Assembly: GCA_026936325.1 (NCBI GenBank)
Contig: JAPTHN010000011.1
Coordinates: 37,668,629 to 37,732,628, forward strand
Direction of reading: 5' to 3'
DNA from: Platynereis dumerilii
Taxonomy: Eukaryota; Annelida; Polychaeta; Phyllodocida; Nereididae
DNA length: 64,000 nucleotides
The first letter of the stretch is position 1. Every line of letters begins with the position of its first letter. Shown here one piece after another: positions 34,500-46,628 of this stretch. Position numbers and translations under genes: made by a program. Below the pieces are notes generated by a model, which did not search any database, had not been told where the DNA came from, and was given only the letters and a program-made list of their open reading frames with translations.

Positions 34500-35108
34500 A
34501 CGAAGTCTAAAAAATTTCCTCCTTATTAATCCCATTGACAACCTCTAAAACAGGCAAAGACTAAGCGAGAAAAAAAAAAACCCTATCTATTTTCGATATA
34601 TATGTCTATGTTTGAATTTCCATACCTTCCCAATATTCCTTGTCTCTGTTTGGTTAATGAAGAAACTCCCTCCAGTATGGAATGGGTAGAGCAATCGGGT
34701 TAATGGAGTTGCTTCTGAGGCTTGGTGTTTGAAGATATTTTGTCTCTGGTTATGAATTTTATCTGATTTTTAAACTGACCTGAAATACGGACTGGGATTT
34801 TGTATTCCTAACCCTGTGATTCTCATCTAATTTGATTTTGAAGAGTTTTTGGTTTGTGAGTTTTTGACTATCGTTTTGAAAAAATTGAAAGACGGTTTGA
34901 GATTCATATTCCACTACCCTGTGATTTTCATCAAACATGTTTTCAAAAGTACATCCGTTCTTTTTACTTTATGTCTGGCGGTGTGGCAACGGAGAGCATG
35001 TTTTAACTTAAAAATGTTCCTTGATTCTCATTTTCATTCATCTCATTTTCATACCACTCCATCTTGGTGAGTCTTCAAATAACTCCACAGAGTTCGAAGG
35101 CCACCAAT
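34500..35108. other. No gene recognised
   Basis: AT-rich sequence with diverged internal repeats around TTGTGATTCTCATCTAA and GTGATTTTCATC. No frame with recognisable similarity. Confidence 0.4.
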
Positions 35109-36877
35109 TTATGAGCAGCCGACTGAGAAAATCAGCCAAAATGGCCAAATCCGGGAAAATGAGGGTCAGCAGATCTCAACCAAACTTTTTCAAAATGCTT
35201 ATTTAGATGAAAAACAGCATTTGTAATGTTTTTTTCAAAGGAATTATTTTTGGTTGCCATGGAAACAGGGTATGTGAAATTTGGCCACATTTGCTGTTTT
35301 GGTAGGCCGATTTGGTTAATTTCTGACCATTTTTTGACGTAGCATAAAAATGGCTTCAGTTGATGCACACCTAAGTGGTATATATCACTGAAACCCCCTA
35401 ATTCTCTAGATTTCATTAAGGTATAACACAAATTCGTACCTTATTTTAAAAGAAAATGTCAATGCACTTTATACCATGAAGTTTGTGTCATTTTCAGAAA
35501 TATGAAAATTGGCAATATTTATTGGTAATTTCTCAACGAGCAGATCTAGGTTGGCCATTTTTATTAAATGGGCCATAAAGGGACACATCTCAACTTCACA
35601 TTTCTGAAATAAAATTTGATCGCATCATGGGCTGGTAGCATCTATGAGCAATTTAGTGTGACCTGTTTTTCAAAAATGTTAAATTTGGTAAAATTGGCAG
35701 GGCCCCTGCACATTGGCATTATACCTGAACATCCAAAAATCATATTCCATTCCTAGACTGACACCTCTGAACCATGATAAAAGCAATGAGAGTTGTCAAA
35801 TTTGTCTTTAAGTGCTATTCTATTTCATACAAATATAACCGTATTTCAAAAAATGTAAAAATTGGCAAAAATTAACGAATTTATCGGGCACCTGCTTATC
35901 TGCAGATTACCCATTCAATGTAACATCCTATTTGAGTTTAAGATTAACCCCAAAGTGCATCTTGATATATATAAAGGTTGCTGCAATTCATATTAAAAGC
36001 CACTTGATTGCACACTTTTGAAAAACTTGAAAAAAAACAAAACCTATATAATATCGAAAATCATCAAAATGGGCAAAATTGACGCTCACTTGCTAGTGTG
36101 CGGTCATTAATATAGTGTGCATTCTTAATGATATTTTAGATAAACCCCCACAGAGCATTTATATATCCATAAAAATTATGGTAATTCATATTATTTACCA
36201 CTTACTTTCTTAGTGGTGATAATAGATGTAAGGCAATTTTTGTAAATTTGAAAGTAAACAAAAACGCCAAAATGGATAAAATTGGCAATCCACCTGCTTA
36301 TCTGCAGATCATCCATATACTGCATGATGTCTTCTTTGCATTTAAATTGACTGATATAGATTCTTGATGTCAATTCAAGTTGTGGCAATTCATTTTAAAA
36401 AGTGTAAAGATTAGTCAATTTTGAAAAACTCCAGAGCAAAAGAGGCAAAACGGGTAAAATCGACCATACAGTTCATTTGCAGATTATACATCAACTGTGG
36501 AAACAGATTTGATTTGTAGATTCAACCATGACGACCATATAAAAAGCATTCTTGTTGCAATTTGATAAAATAAAATATATATTTTTAACACACAAATGTT
36601 ATCCAATTTAGTAAAATTTGAAAATGTACAAAGTGGATAAAATCAACACAAGATTATCTTCTAACCAACCAATCAACGATGTACCCTGCCATCATAGATT
36701 TGTTAAACCCCTATGGAATATTAAATGATTAATGGTTTTCATATACAGTATTTCGTTTTTGCTCACAAATGTGATCTTCTTAATTTCAAAAATATTGTTT
36801 TAATAGAAGCTGAATCAGGCAGTTCATTATTGTTTGGAATTTTAGATGAAAATTTGATGTGTGAAAGTACAGATGTA

Positions 36878-37726
36878 GGGGAGACCGCGGTAAGTTGTGC
36901 CACTGGGTATGTTGTGCCACCCACTGTTGGAGTGAAATGAAGAACTGGGTAAAGAAGGCAATGCCACCTATATGTGCTCACTTGGTGAACATCATTAGTC
37001 ACCAAGAAAAAAACTGCCAAATTAAATGGTATGAAAAGCTACATTCATAATTCATTTTTGTTGCTGAAAACTTGAGGTGTCGAGGACTGACATTCTTGTT
37101 ACTTAGTCATTTGGTGTTTGTAATAAGATGATGTCCCTCTGGTGGGATGGAGTTAGAAGGTATATCTAGACAGTTGTGTTGTTAGATTTCATCTCGCATA
37201 GTTTCTTTATTTTTGACGACCAGTTTTATCCAGAAAATCAATCTGGGGTAAGTTCTGCCGTTTTGATTTGGGTCAGTTGTGCCAATGGTATGACATAGGA
37301 TTTATTTTTTAATCATCTTTTTTTTTGTCTTCATTTTACGCAAAGCCTAAACATGTTGTGAAATGGCTAATAAATGTTTCATTAGTGTCATTTAACATGT
37401 CAGCCATAAGTTAAAAACATGATACAAATGATCTATCTGAAGAAACAGGTGAAATACAAGGTTTTTTGGAATAAATTAAGTGGAACAACTTACCCCGTCA
37501 TGCGGCACAACTTATCCCGGCACCAGGGCAAGTTGTGCCACTTGACCTACTTTTTTCAAATGCCTACCATGATCTTCCCAATGGTCGCACTGCCCTGAAA
37601 CTTTGGTCGATTCTGGCCAACATATTGTTTTTTTGATGTCTGATTTTCAGATTGTCATGATTAAGCTTTGGTTTTTCTGAAAATCAACCTGGCGCAAAAA
37701 ATGACACAACTTACCCCGGTCTCCCC
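36878..37726. mobile_element. TA-flanked MITE with GGTAAGTTGTGCCA motifs
   Basis: The ends GGGGAGACCGCGGTAAGTTG and CAACTTACCCCGGTCTCCCC are inverted repeats flanked by TA (36876-36877 and 37727-37728). The motif GGGGTAAGTTGTGCCA and its complement recur near both ends and internally (37248, 37485-37545), with diverged copies in both orientations. A truncated copy lies at 22846-22990. No coding capacity. It is nested in the foldback element. Confidence 0.8.
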
Positions 37727-37997
37727 TAGTTATTCCACTAACTGTTACACCAACAACAGCTCAGGAGATGCAGTAAGCATACTTAAATGTAATAGAAACA
37801 TGCACAAATAAATGCAGAAACAAAAACATGTAAATGTAGAAACAAGAACCTACGAGTTGCTAAATGTAGGTGTTGGACTGTCTAACTTCACATCCCCTGA
37901 ATCCAGCTGATTTTTTGTCCGGCACTGGTATAACTGTTCAGTATAGTTAGAAAGATATAGAAATATAAATAGATAAATAAATTAAAATAGATAGACT

Positions 37998-38246
<249 letters not shown>

Positions 38247-38865
38247 GTACCAATCCCTATATCTATCAGAAATAGCTGGAGATTTATATAATTATTGAAA
38301 TCTCTTCTCCTGTTACATGAATTTGTCAGTAAGAAAACTCACCAATATACATGTCACCATTACATAGGTCTAGGTCAGCACATCTGTATACACAAAACAA
38401 ATGTATGTTATTTCAAATTGTGGACACATAAAACACCAAAGAAACTGAGAATTATTTCAGGCCAATACAAGTAATTGCAATAGCAGCCTGTTCCTCTAGT
38501 TTTTGGTAAATTTAACAATTCAGAGATCGTAATTTGAAACATGTGAGAGTAATTTCAGATATTCTTCTCCGATTGTGACTTTCCAGCCAAAACTTAATTC
38601 CACTGTCTCATCCATTATCTCATTGACTAAACAAATTGAGGAGTGTAGTATACTGCATCTTCAACGTTGCGATTCTCTTTGCACATTTTTCAATTTTTCA
38701 GACACGGGTTTTGGAAACCATTGAAACTAGTATGAAATGCAACAACTTTTTAAATGGTTCATCTACAAATAAAATCTGAAGGCAAGGTCTCTGTACAATT
38801 TGCAGATTATGAGGCGAGCGGTTAATTACATTCATTTTACCATGAAGTCCACATCAGATATTATG

Positions 38866-39215
38866 CTGTTTTTTGCTCTATAAGTCTCAATTTAATCATT
38901 CTTGGTACTAGATTTTGGTTTCTATTTATTTGACAGTGATGAGAACAATTCAAACAGCAAAAATCACCCATTGCTCAATTTTCAAACTCAAGGTGCCTCA
39001 GTATTCAGGGATCCATATCTAGTGTAACAGAATAATGGTAAGAATCATTCCGTCACGCTGGAAATGGACCCCTGATTGCTGAGACACTCATAGTTTAAAA
39101 CTTCAGCAGTTGGTGATTTTCGCTGTTTGAATTGTTCTTTTAAGTGTCAGACATATAGAAACTAATACTTGGCACTGAGAGTGATTAAACTGAGACTTAT
39201 AGAGCAAAAAACTGC
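38866..39215. repeat. Palindrome with 150-bp arms
   Basis: The left arm contains TTTTTTGCTCTATAAGTCTC, GAACAATTCAAACAGC and CAGGGATCCAT. The right arm contains the inverse copies ATGGACCCCTG, GCTGTTTGAATTGTTC and GAGACTTATAGAGCAAAAAA. The centre is near 39040. ATTCCGTCACGC and ATTCCGTCACAC occur nearby. It could be a MITE or the hinge of the foldback element. No clear target duplication. Confidence 0.7.
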
Positions 39216-40399
39216 TTCTTAGCATCATTCCGTCACACGTGGATTTCGTGTCACACGCATTTTTGCAAAATTGAAAGTTTTTTGAAATCGCCTAAGATTC
39301 GCCTCAATATAAGACCAAGAGGCAGTTTATATGACCTGCAACAACATCTATTGATATCAAGATATTGTCTTGAGTTAATGTACAAGTCAAAGTGATGTCA
39401 TGGTATATGGATGATCTGCTGATTTTCAGGTTCTTTGGAATTTTTGTCCATTTCGGCGTTTTTGTGAGGTTTTAAGTTTTCAAAGTTGCCTTATATTTAT
39501 GTGCAACCATGTGGCACTTAAAAGGAATTTCAAGAACTTAAACAAATTTCAAGGTGTTCTGTAGGGGTAAATCTAATGTAAAATTTGATGTTATGGGCGG
39601 TGGAAGATACACAGATTTGCAGGTATATGGTAATATTCATCAATTTCACCAATTTTTCAGATTTTTGGAAATTGACTGTTATTGGTCTGAAATAAAATAG
39701 CATTTAAAAATAAATACTGCAAATCTTACATATACCAACATGGTCTGTGGGAATCACTCTTCAGATTGGATATGATTACTGGGTCTCCAGGTTGTATATT
39801 ACTGGGTGAGGGCCTGGCCAGTTTTATAAAATTTAGCATTTTTGGAAAATAGGTTATGCCTTATTTCTAATAGATGCAATGAGCCTAGGATGCGATCAAA
39901 TTTTATTTTGTGAATATGAAGCTGACATGTTCCCCTTTAAGGTACATATAGCCAAAATGGCCATCTAAGATCTGCTTCCTGAGAAATGAGCAATAAATAT
40001 GGCTTATTTTCAGGTTTCTAAAAATGGCGCAAACTTCATGGTATAAAGTGCACTGTTATGCGCTTCTGCATTAAGGCATTAATGTCTGTTAAATCTTGAT
40101 GAAAAATAGAGAATTAGGGGGTTTCAGTGACATATACTACTTATTGGTGCATAAAAAGAAGATTATTATATGCTGCATCCGAAAATGGGGAAAAATAGAC
40201 CAAATACCGTCGAAAAAACAGCAAATTTGGCCAATTTTCACCTACCCCGTTTCCATGGCAACCAAATTTTTTTTCTCAAGAAAAAACATTACAAATGCCT
40301 TTTTTCATCAAAATAAGCATGTGTGAAAAGTTTCATTGAGATCCGCTGACCCCCACTTTCCCACCTGTGACTGATTTTCTCAGTCGGCTGCTCTTATAT

Positions 40400-42120
40400 T
40401 GTTGAACATAAAAATTTGTATTTTGGAAAAAAAAAAAAGACCAAGTCATTCAAAAAAAAAAAAATGTATCCAAGTTACAGTCACTGTCTCGTAGTTTTGA
40501 GTCATGACTCATGAGTCAGTCCTACATGTTGATCTTTAACGTCCATGAGTAATTTGTTTGTGTAAGTGTCATTTTTTGTCATGCAGTCGTTTCAGTACTG
40601 TGGAGCGGCAAACTGGCTGATACCTTGGTTCCATTGTTTTTAACAAAGACCGGAATGCATGACTTTCCGCAAAACTGATTGGCAAAAGGTCTGCTACAAT
40701 GAGGTTCACAATTCCTGAAGTTGTCTGTTCCTGTTTGGTCTTTACCAAGGGGACAAGATTTTTATTATTGCTTTTAGTGACATAAATTAGACAGAATGCT
40801 ACCAGTTAACTTAATAAGAATAAATGAGGGAAGCTGCCACAAAGCCAATCTTTAAAATTTTAGATTTATTTTCTGTCTCACTGTCAGAAACTTCGTTAAA
40901 AGAAATTAGCAGTCATAGACTTCATAGCACACATTGCAAAATTATACGGAGATTTAAAAAAAGAAAAAAAAAGAAGAATAGTAAACATTAATCAATATTT
41001 TTTCTTAATCTATTGCATATTTTCTGAATATTTTATTGTCACCCAGAATAGCAGATGCCACGAATCATCGATCTCATCTCATTTCATTTCACTCAGGGGT
41101 GTCCAACCCACAAACTGCAGAGATTCTATGGGCACCCCTCAACATCACATTATATAACATTTCACTATATTTTGTCCTGCTATTGATTGATGTGGATGTT
41201 GAAAATAAATTTCTATTCTATTCTCAGTCCTCACCATTATTTTCATAGACTTTTGCACGAAGTCTGCAGTGCATGTGTCATGTCAAGCTTTGGCTTCTGC
41301 CATACATGAGACTTGGTCTTCCCAGGATAAGGGTATAATTATCGTGTCTTCTTCAAGTCCATTGTCAACAGGTTCATTGCCAACTTCGTTTGTTGCCATT
41401 GTTTTTACCCTCGCGCAATGTATACATTGCCGACGGTTATTGTAGGTACTTTCGGAAAATTTGTCCGGCGGGCGGGCGAGCGGGCGTACAGATAACGGGC
41501 GTCCAACATATGTGTCAACACTGTCATGTGTGACATTTTCATTGTCTTAATAAAAAAATAGTAATTATTTATTTATTTATTAAGTTTGTTTTCCTTAAAA
41601 TATCACTGCTGTGATCAATATGTGGAACAGTGTAATATGTGGTACATTAGAAGTTTTATTTTCTCGAAAGATTATCTGGCATGTGATGATCTGATTCATT
41701 GTGCATTTGGGAGACCAGAGTACGTCTGACCATCCCTGATAGTTTTTTTTTCATAAGGCATGGAGTGTTTCCACATCCACAATTAAGAGACCTTTTGCAG
41801 TATACATTTTAGCCAAAAAATCCATGCACATTGAAGAAAACATTTTCAGCATAAAAAGTTACTTTTTAACAATAGTAAATATTAATACAAGTCTCGATTG
41901 CTGTACGTGTCATCCCTCCTCAAGTATCAATTAAAACTATCATCACTTGAGTAAAGTTTGAAATAACTTTCTGAGTTTATATTCATCTTTGTCATTGAGG
42001 CATGCACATTTTCATAAGAAGTTGAGAGGGGCATGTTGGACAGGCATGGCCCAGGGCACATTCAGTTCAGTTGGCTCGTCTTCCACCCCTTCCAGCTGAA
42101 ACAGACCTTATAGAATTTTG
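40400..42120. other. No gene; a possible LINE 3' end at about 41040-41225
   Basis: At 41150-41222 the sequence ends in GAAAATAAATTTCTATTCTATTCT, an AATAAA followed by 5-bp repeats. This is the type of 3' terminus seen in the other CR1-like fragments here (46142-46232, 49596-49620). A G/C-rich GGCGGGCGGGCGAGCGGGCG run occurs near 41467. Nothing else was recognised. Confidence 0.4.
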
Positions 42121-42123
42121 AGG

Positions 42124-42517
42124 CAGGGTGCCCACTCCTCCTATATTTCCTATAATTCCTATATTTTTTTTAAAAGGCCTCCTATAATTTCCTATATTTT
42201 GGAAAAATTCCTATAAATTCCTATATTTTTCAAGTTTTCAAGATATTTCTCGTGTATAAGCACGTTTTTGTCTGCGATACAAAGTTTAAGCGTCTTTCCC
42301 CCCAGATATATAAATTTTTAGACACATTTTTGGCCGTGAAATGAGGTTTTCGGCTTACTGTGGAAGCAATCCTGTGATTTGCTGATGGTTTCGCTGTCGA
42401 ATATTTCCTATATTGTCTTATTAAAATAGGCGAAAACCTCCTATATTTTCCTGTATTTTAAGGTAAAAAATTCCTATATTCCTATAATATTTTGTGCGAT
42501 GTTCGATGGGCACCCTG
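42124..42517. mobile_element. MITE with CAGGGTGCCCA ends (hAT-like)
   Basis: A 394-bp stretch bounded by inverted repeats CAGGGTGCCCA and TGGGCACCCTG (with a few mismatched bases beyond). Its interior repeats CCTATAATTTCCTATATTTT-like blocks near both ends. Flanking sequence shows only an imperfect duplication around TGAGG. The CAGGG ends suggest hAT. Confidence 0.6.
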
Positions 42518-42622
42518 ATGAGGGTAAATTCTCGAATAGTTTTTTGCAATGACAAACAAGTGTGTGTTGTGATTTGTGGGAATAAAATGTGGAGTTTGCT
42601 TACTTTCTCCTATATGCACGTA

Positions 42623-42969
42623 CCGTATTTCCTCGATTACAAGCCCGGGCGTCTATTGTTTTACAGGGCCTAATTGCCCCAGCGTTAATACGAGCCAGGC
42701 GTCTATTTGAGACCGGCGTTTATTGTTTTAAACTGGATAGCAATCAACCAACATCTGGGTATGCAAGGGCAGGCAGGGCTACGCACGCTATTAAACCTTG
42801 CACGGAAACACCTGGGCAGCATGCAAGACAGTCAATTTGGCCAATATATAGTTGCCCACCCGGCGTGTATTTGAGACCGGCGTTTATAATTTTAGCGTTG
42901 GTCCCTACCCCGGCCTCTAAACGAGACAGGCTTCTAATTGAGACCAGGCTTGTTTTCGAGGAAATACGG
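42623..42969. mobile_element. MITE with CCGTATTTCCTCGA ends just upstream of the protease gene
   Basis: A 347-bp element with perfect inverted ends CCGTATTTCCTCGA and its counterpart TCGAGGAAATACGG, flanked by TA. The interior repeats GGCGTCTATTGTTTTA or GGCGTTTATAATTTTA blocks after GAGACCGGCG. It ends about 250 bp before the protease start codon, so it lies in the promoter or 5' UTR region. The long open frame across it is incidental. Confidence 0.8.
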
Positions 42970-43217
42970 TACTGCTCTTGTTTCGCAAGTCTAATCGCGA
43001 CATGGGATAAATTTCTATGCTGAGACTTACACTACTGCCAGATATCAGAGGGATGTTGGCCCCTGTCCCATATGCGATTGCTCAATTACTGCTTTATCTT
43101 AATGACTCACTGCTGCGTCGTCAAAAATTGTTGTTATCTAGATTCTGGAATGATATTAAAGAGTATCACTGTAGGCACTATATGTCGGAAGGTGGCAAGT
43201 ACCTGTTATTGTTCAAT

Positions 43218-44624
43218 ATGGCTGGTTATTCACACACTATTGGTTGCATCAGGTTATTGGTGTTTTCGCTGTTGCTTAATGTTGTGTTCTCTGGTGAACT
43301 GGCAAGAAATCGACCATATCAAATACAAAACAAGGACAGCTCTGGAAGAGTCCCGAATGAATACCTGATCAGGTTGGATTTGAAAGAACAAACTAAAGCG
43401 AATCTCGGAAATGTTGGCAATGGATTCGACACAGACAAAATGATTGCAGAAGAAGTTCGGAAGATCAAGTCAGTCATTAATGATTTGGAGGTTTTGGATG
43501 AAATTGTGCTCGGAGATCTCATAATTCTGCATGTACGTTGCCAATCTGAAGCTTCAATTGAACACTTGTTTCAGTTATCTAGTGTTTACATCATAGAAGC
43601 CAACACGGTAGTGAGATCAGAAGGGAACACCAATTCAGACTGTGAGTGGCAAACACTGGATGATTCTGAATGGCATTTGGGTCGTATATCAAGCCGTTAT
43701 CAATATTTTGGAAACTACTACGAGTACAAACCAAACGACGGGAAAGACACGTACGCCTATGTGGTTGACAGTGGTATTCACCATGCTCATGATTATTTTG
43801 AAGGTAGATCGCATCATGGGTACACCGTTCCAACGTTAGAAGATGCAGATACGTCGGGCCATGGTACTTATTGTGCAGGATTGATTATGAGCAGTAAATT
43901 TGGTGTCGCTAAACAGGCTCATGCAATTTCGGTGAAAGTTACGAACAGTCAATTTGGCGAAGTGAGTAAGATCGTCCAAGGCCTCGAATGGGTGTATGAT
44001 AACTACACGTCAATGGACGAAAACTTCAAAGCTGTAGTGAGCATGTCTTTAACCTCCGAGTCAAGCCCAATAATGAGGGATGCCGTACAGAAAATTTTGG
44101 ACGCTGGACTACCTTTCATTACAGCTGCTGGACGTGTTAATGGAGATGCTTGTCAACGCAGTCCTGGAGATATGGGCGGCGTAATTACAGTCGCGGCTTC
44201 TGACAGAGATGACAAGTTGGATCATATCTCAAACTGGGGATCGTGCGTGGATATCATTGCTCCGGGTCGAAATATAAAATCCACTTCATCGTGCCGAAAT
44301 AATTCAAGTAATACCTGCACAGGCATTTTGAGCGGCACATCTTCATCGACCCCTCAAGTTGCCGGAGCGATTCTCCGATACATGAGTCAAGTGAAAAGGC
44401 AAGTCACTCCTGCAGAAGCTAAAGATTGGGTAATCAACTCGGCTTCCACTAATCGGATTGACTTGAATCACCCACTAAACGGTGGAGACGACACTCCTAA
44501 TAGACTGTTGTTTGCTCCATGCAATTTAACACACATTGCTCCCGATAATTATTCCACATCTAATGGGATTTATGCTAATGTATTTCTGGTATTGACCACT
44601 TGTTTTGTTATTATGAAGATGTAA
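43218..44624 (+). CDS. Secreted subtilisin-family (proteinase K-like) serine protease
   Basis: The frame is open from 43017, but the ATG at 43218 has a good context (A at -3, G at +4) and starts a typical signal peptide, MAGYSHTIGCIRLLVFSLLL. This gives 468 residues. Using numbering from 43017: I9 propeptide-like domain at about 115-202, mature domain from the LGRISSR region, Asp251 in YVVDSGI, His282 in SGHGT and Ser442 in SGTSSSTPQVAG. These mark an S8 peptidase of the proteinase K type. At the oxyanion-hole position (AAGN in relatives) the sequence is AAGRVN, so Arg replaces the usual Asn. The last residues (ANVFLVLTTCFVIM) form a hydrophobic tail after a small-residue region, as in GPI-anchor signals. 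There is no intron in the coding part. Role: extracellular or surface proteolysis; substrate unknown. Confidence 0.85.
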   Translation: MAGYSHTIGCIRLLVFSLLLNVVFSGELARNRPYQIQNKDSSGRVPNEYLIRLDLKEQTKANLGNVGNGFDTDKMIAEEVRKIKSVINDLEVLDEIVLGDLIILHVRCQSEASIEHLFQLSSVYIIEANTVVRSEGNTNSDCEWQTLDDSEWHLGRISSRYQYFGNYYEYKPNDGKDTYAYVVDSGIHHAHDYFEGRSHHGYTVPTLEDADTSGHGTYCAGLIMSSKFGVAKQAHAISVKVTNSQFGEVSKIVQGLEWVYDNYTSMDENFKAVVSMSLTSESSPIMRDAVQKILDAGLPFITAAGRVNGDACQRSPGDMGGVITVAASDRDDKLDHISNWGSCVDIIAPGRNIKSTSSCRNNSSNTCTGILSGTSSSTPQVAGAILRYMSQVKRQVTPAEAKDWVINSASTNRIDLNHPLNGGDDTPNRLLFAPCNLTHIAPDNYSTSNGIYANVFLVLTTCFVIMKM

Positions 44625-44629
44625 ACTGT

Positions 44630-45330
44630 AAACAAACACTTGAATTTTCTTGTTATCCTTTCAACATAGCTTTTCATCCTAAATATATTTGATGAATTCA
44701 AATAACTTAGACCAATGAAGACCATCATAAACGCATTCATTGTTCAATGTTTAATGTTAATTATACCATTTGACACCTCTGTCAGCCAATCAAATGCCAG
44801 TATTACAGGGAAATAATTCCTATATTCTTTGCTGTCCAGTTATCCTCATGTTTGAGTGTTTGAATGTTTGTCTCACGGTATAAGCCAGTTATTCACCATG
44901 GGATCAGGAATATGTGTTTATCACAACTCGGGCTAAAGCCCTCGGGTGATAAATCACATATTCCTTCTCCTGTAGTGAATAACCTATACTTACTTTCTGT
45001 GCCTTCGCAGTCAAATGTTAGCTGAACACAGAAAAGGATCATAATGTTTTAGCACAACAACACCCAACAATAGGTTCAGTTGGGGGACACAGAAAACACT
45101 ATGGTTCCATTCATGCGTTGCAATGGATGTTGTGGTTTTCTTGAGAGTAAAATAGCTCTAATCCAGCAATCTTATTGGTTCATAGACAGGAAGTGTACCA
45201 TTGCTGTTTGTTTGCGTGAAAGGTCATGGTTTTGCTTGGTATCAGAATTTTTCTAATTTTTTCTTTTCTGATTTTTTGGTCTAAGTGAAAATGATGCGCT
45301 TTCACGTGATCTGTTATCGCTCGTTATTTT
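44630..45330. other. Protease 3' flank; nothing else recognised
   Basis: No canonical AATAAA close to the stop codon was found. There is an inverted pair around 44890-44990 (AGTTATTCACCATGGGATCA against TAGTGAATAACC, with CGGGCTAAAGCCCTCGGG between), a probable hairpin or small element. Confidence 0.4.
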
Positions 45331-45339
45331 CTAAGTGGG

Positions 45340-45545
45340 GGAAGTTCCCCTTTTTCACATTCTTATTCCTTGCTCAGTGTACCCTCACCTTTATGAAAAA
45401 CTTGAATTTTATTTCAGGGAATGATGGAGTATTGAAATTGCTTAGTGGTGAGATGCCGATCTTCTTTCCCAGTTGCAGTCCAAACAAAACTATGTTTCAG
45501 CCTAAACTCTGTATTTCGGTAACCTCTAGACACCCCTATTCCAGA
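45340..45545. mobile_element. Deletion derivative of the 25532 MITE family
   Basis: It aligns to both halves of the element at 25532-26485: first the TTCACATTCTTATTCCTTGC to GGGAATGATGGA part, then the ATTGAAATTGCTTAGTG and CCAAACAAAACTATGT part. The middle is missing. Its subterminal motif is GGGGGAAGTTCCCC where the full copy has GGGGGAAATCCGCCCCC. Confidence 0.7.
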
Positions 45546-45649
45546 GTTCATTATGAGATCTTGTGAAAATAGGACGTTTTGATCAGTTTTGAAAATGGCA
45601 CAGAGTCCTGGCCCAACAATAAAATGGAGTTTCACATGCTGTCACTCTT

Positions 45650-45705
45650 ATATATAATTATATATATATATAATATATATATAATATAATATATATAATA
45701 TGTAA
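45650..45705. repeat. AT-dinucleotide-rich repeat
   Basis: About 55 bp of TATATA/TAATAT repeats, simple sequence prone to cruciform formation. Confidence 0.9.
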
Positions 45706-46141
45706 ATGGCACAGCCATGAAATTCGCGCAGCACTAATAAGTGTTACCATAACTTTCGTTTTTATTTCATATTCAATGTATGCATAAAAGGCAATTATGT
45801 AACTGTTTAAAAAAATAGAAAGACAGATATGTAGACAGAGAAATAGTAGAATGGAAAGATAAAATAGATTTAAAAAAAAAATATATATAACAGAAAAATA
45901 GATGGATAGATGGATATATGGATAGACAAATAAAGTAAGATTGTTGATATATGATATATTAAATATATAAATAAGACTGATAGATAATCACCTAACTGGT
46001 ATAAAAGTAAACAACACTGAAAGCTCCCAAATTCATGTCTATGTAAGATTGTTGATATTACATGATAGTATAATTGTAATAAAAAAACAATGCCTATAGA
46101 TTGATTGCTTACTATTACATAATCATCAGTTATTATAGTTT

Positions 46142-46232
46142 CCGTATTCCTGTAGATGTTATTATGGACCAAAGTCATGCCATGTACTATGCGTCTGCCA
46201 ATAAAGTTTTGAATTGAACTGAATTGAATTAT
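46142..46232 (+). mobile_element. LINE 3' end with short tandem tail
   Basis: TCCGTATTCCTGTAGATGTT leads to GCCAATAAAGTTTTGAATTG, followed by AACTGAATTGAATT repeats. Termination in AATAAA plus 5-10-bp repeats is typical of CR1/L2-like LINE 3' ends. No coding part is attached. Confidence 0.45.
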
Positions 46233-46628
46233 AAAGATTATTTTACTTAAATTCTGAATGTTTTCGTATTGTCTGTTTTGATATGAAATCAATCATGTGT
46301 TAATAATTTGAATTCGCTTGTCAAGGCTAATAATTTACTGTTACAAAAAAATATATTGGTACAGGAAATAATACAGAAGAAAATTGAATTTTAAAGACAC
46401 TTTTGAAGGTGAATGTTTTATTTTTTGCTAAATACGAAACTAAATCATTGATAAGAAGCTGGACACACTTGACCTACTTTCCAACTGTGGACTGCTGATG
46501 TTGAGAGCATCACTGCAGAGATTTTTGAGTCCTCTCCTGTGCTCAATTCACTTCGCCAAACGGCCTTCGGCCATTTCGCTGCGCGAATAATATAGGCCCC
46601 TACATGTAGTCTTTGTCGGTCAGAATTA

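Noticed and set aside
42589-43023. A 144-codon protein-coding gene
   Set aside because: Most of the frame is the CCGTATTTCCTCGA-ended MITE, which also forms inverted repeats; no domain or splice support.
43017-43217. Protease start at the first in-frame ATG
   Set aside because: The region before 43218 lacks a signal-peptide start, while the ATG at 43218 has good context and begins a clear signal peptide. The ATG at 43182 cannot be fully excluded.
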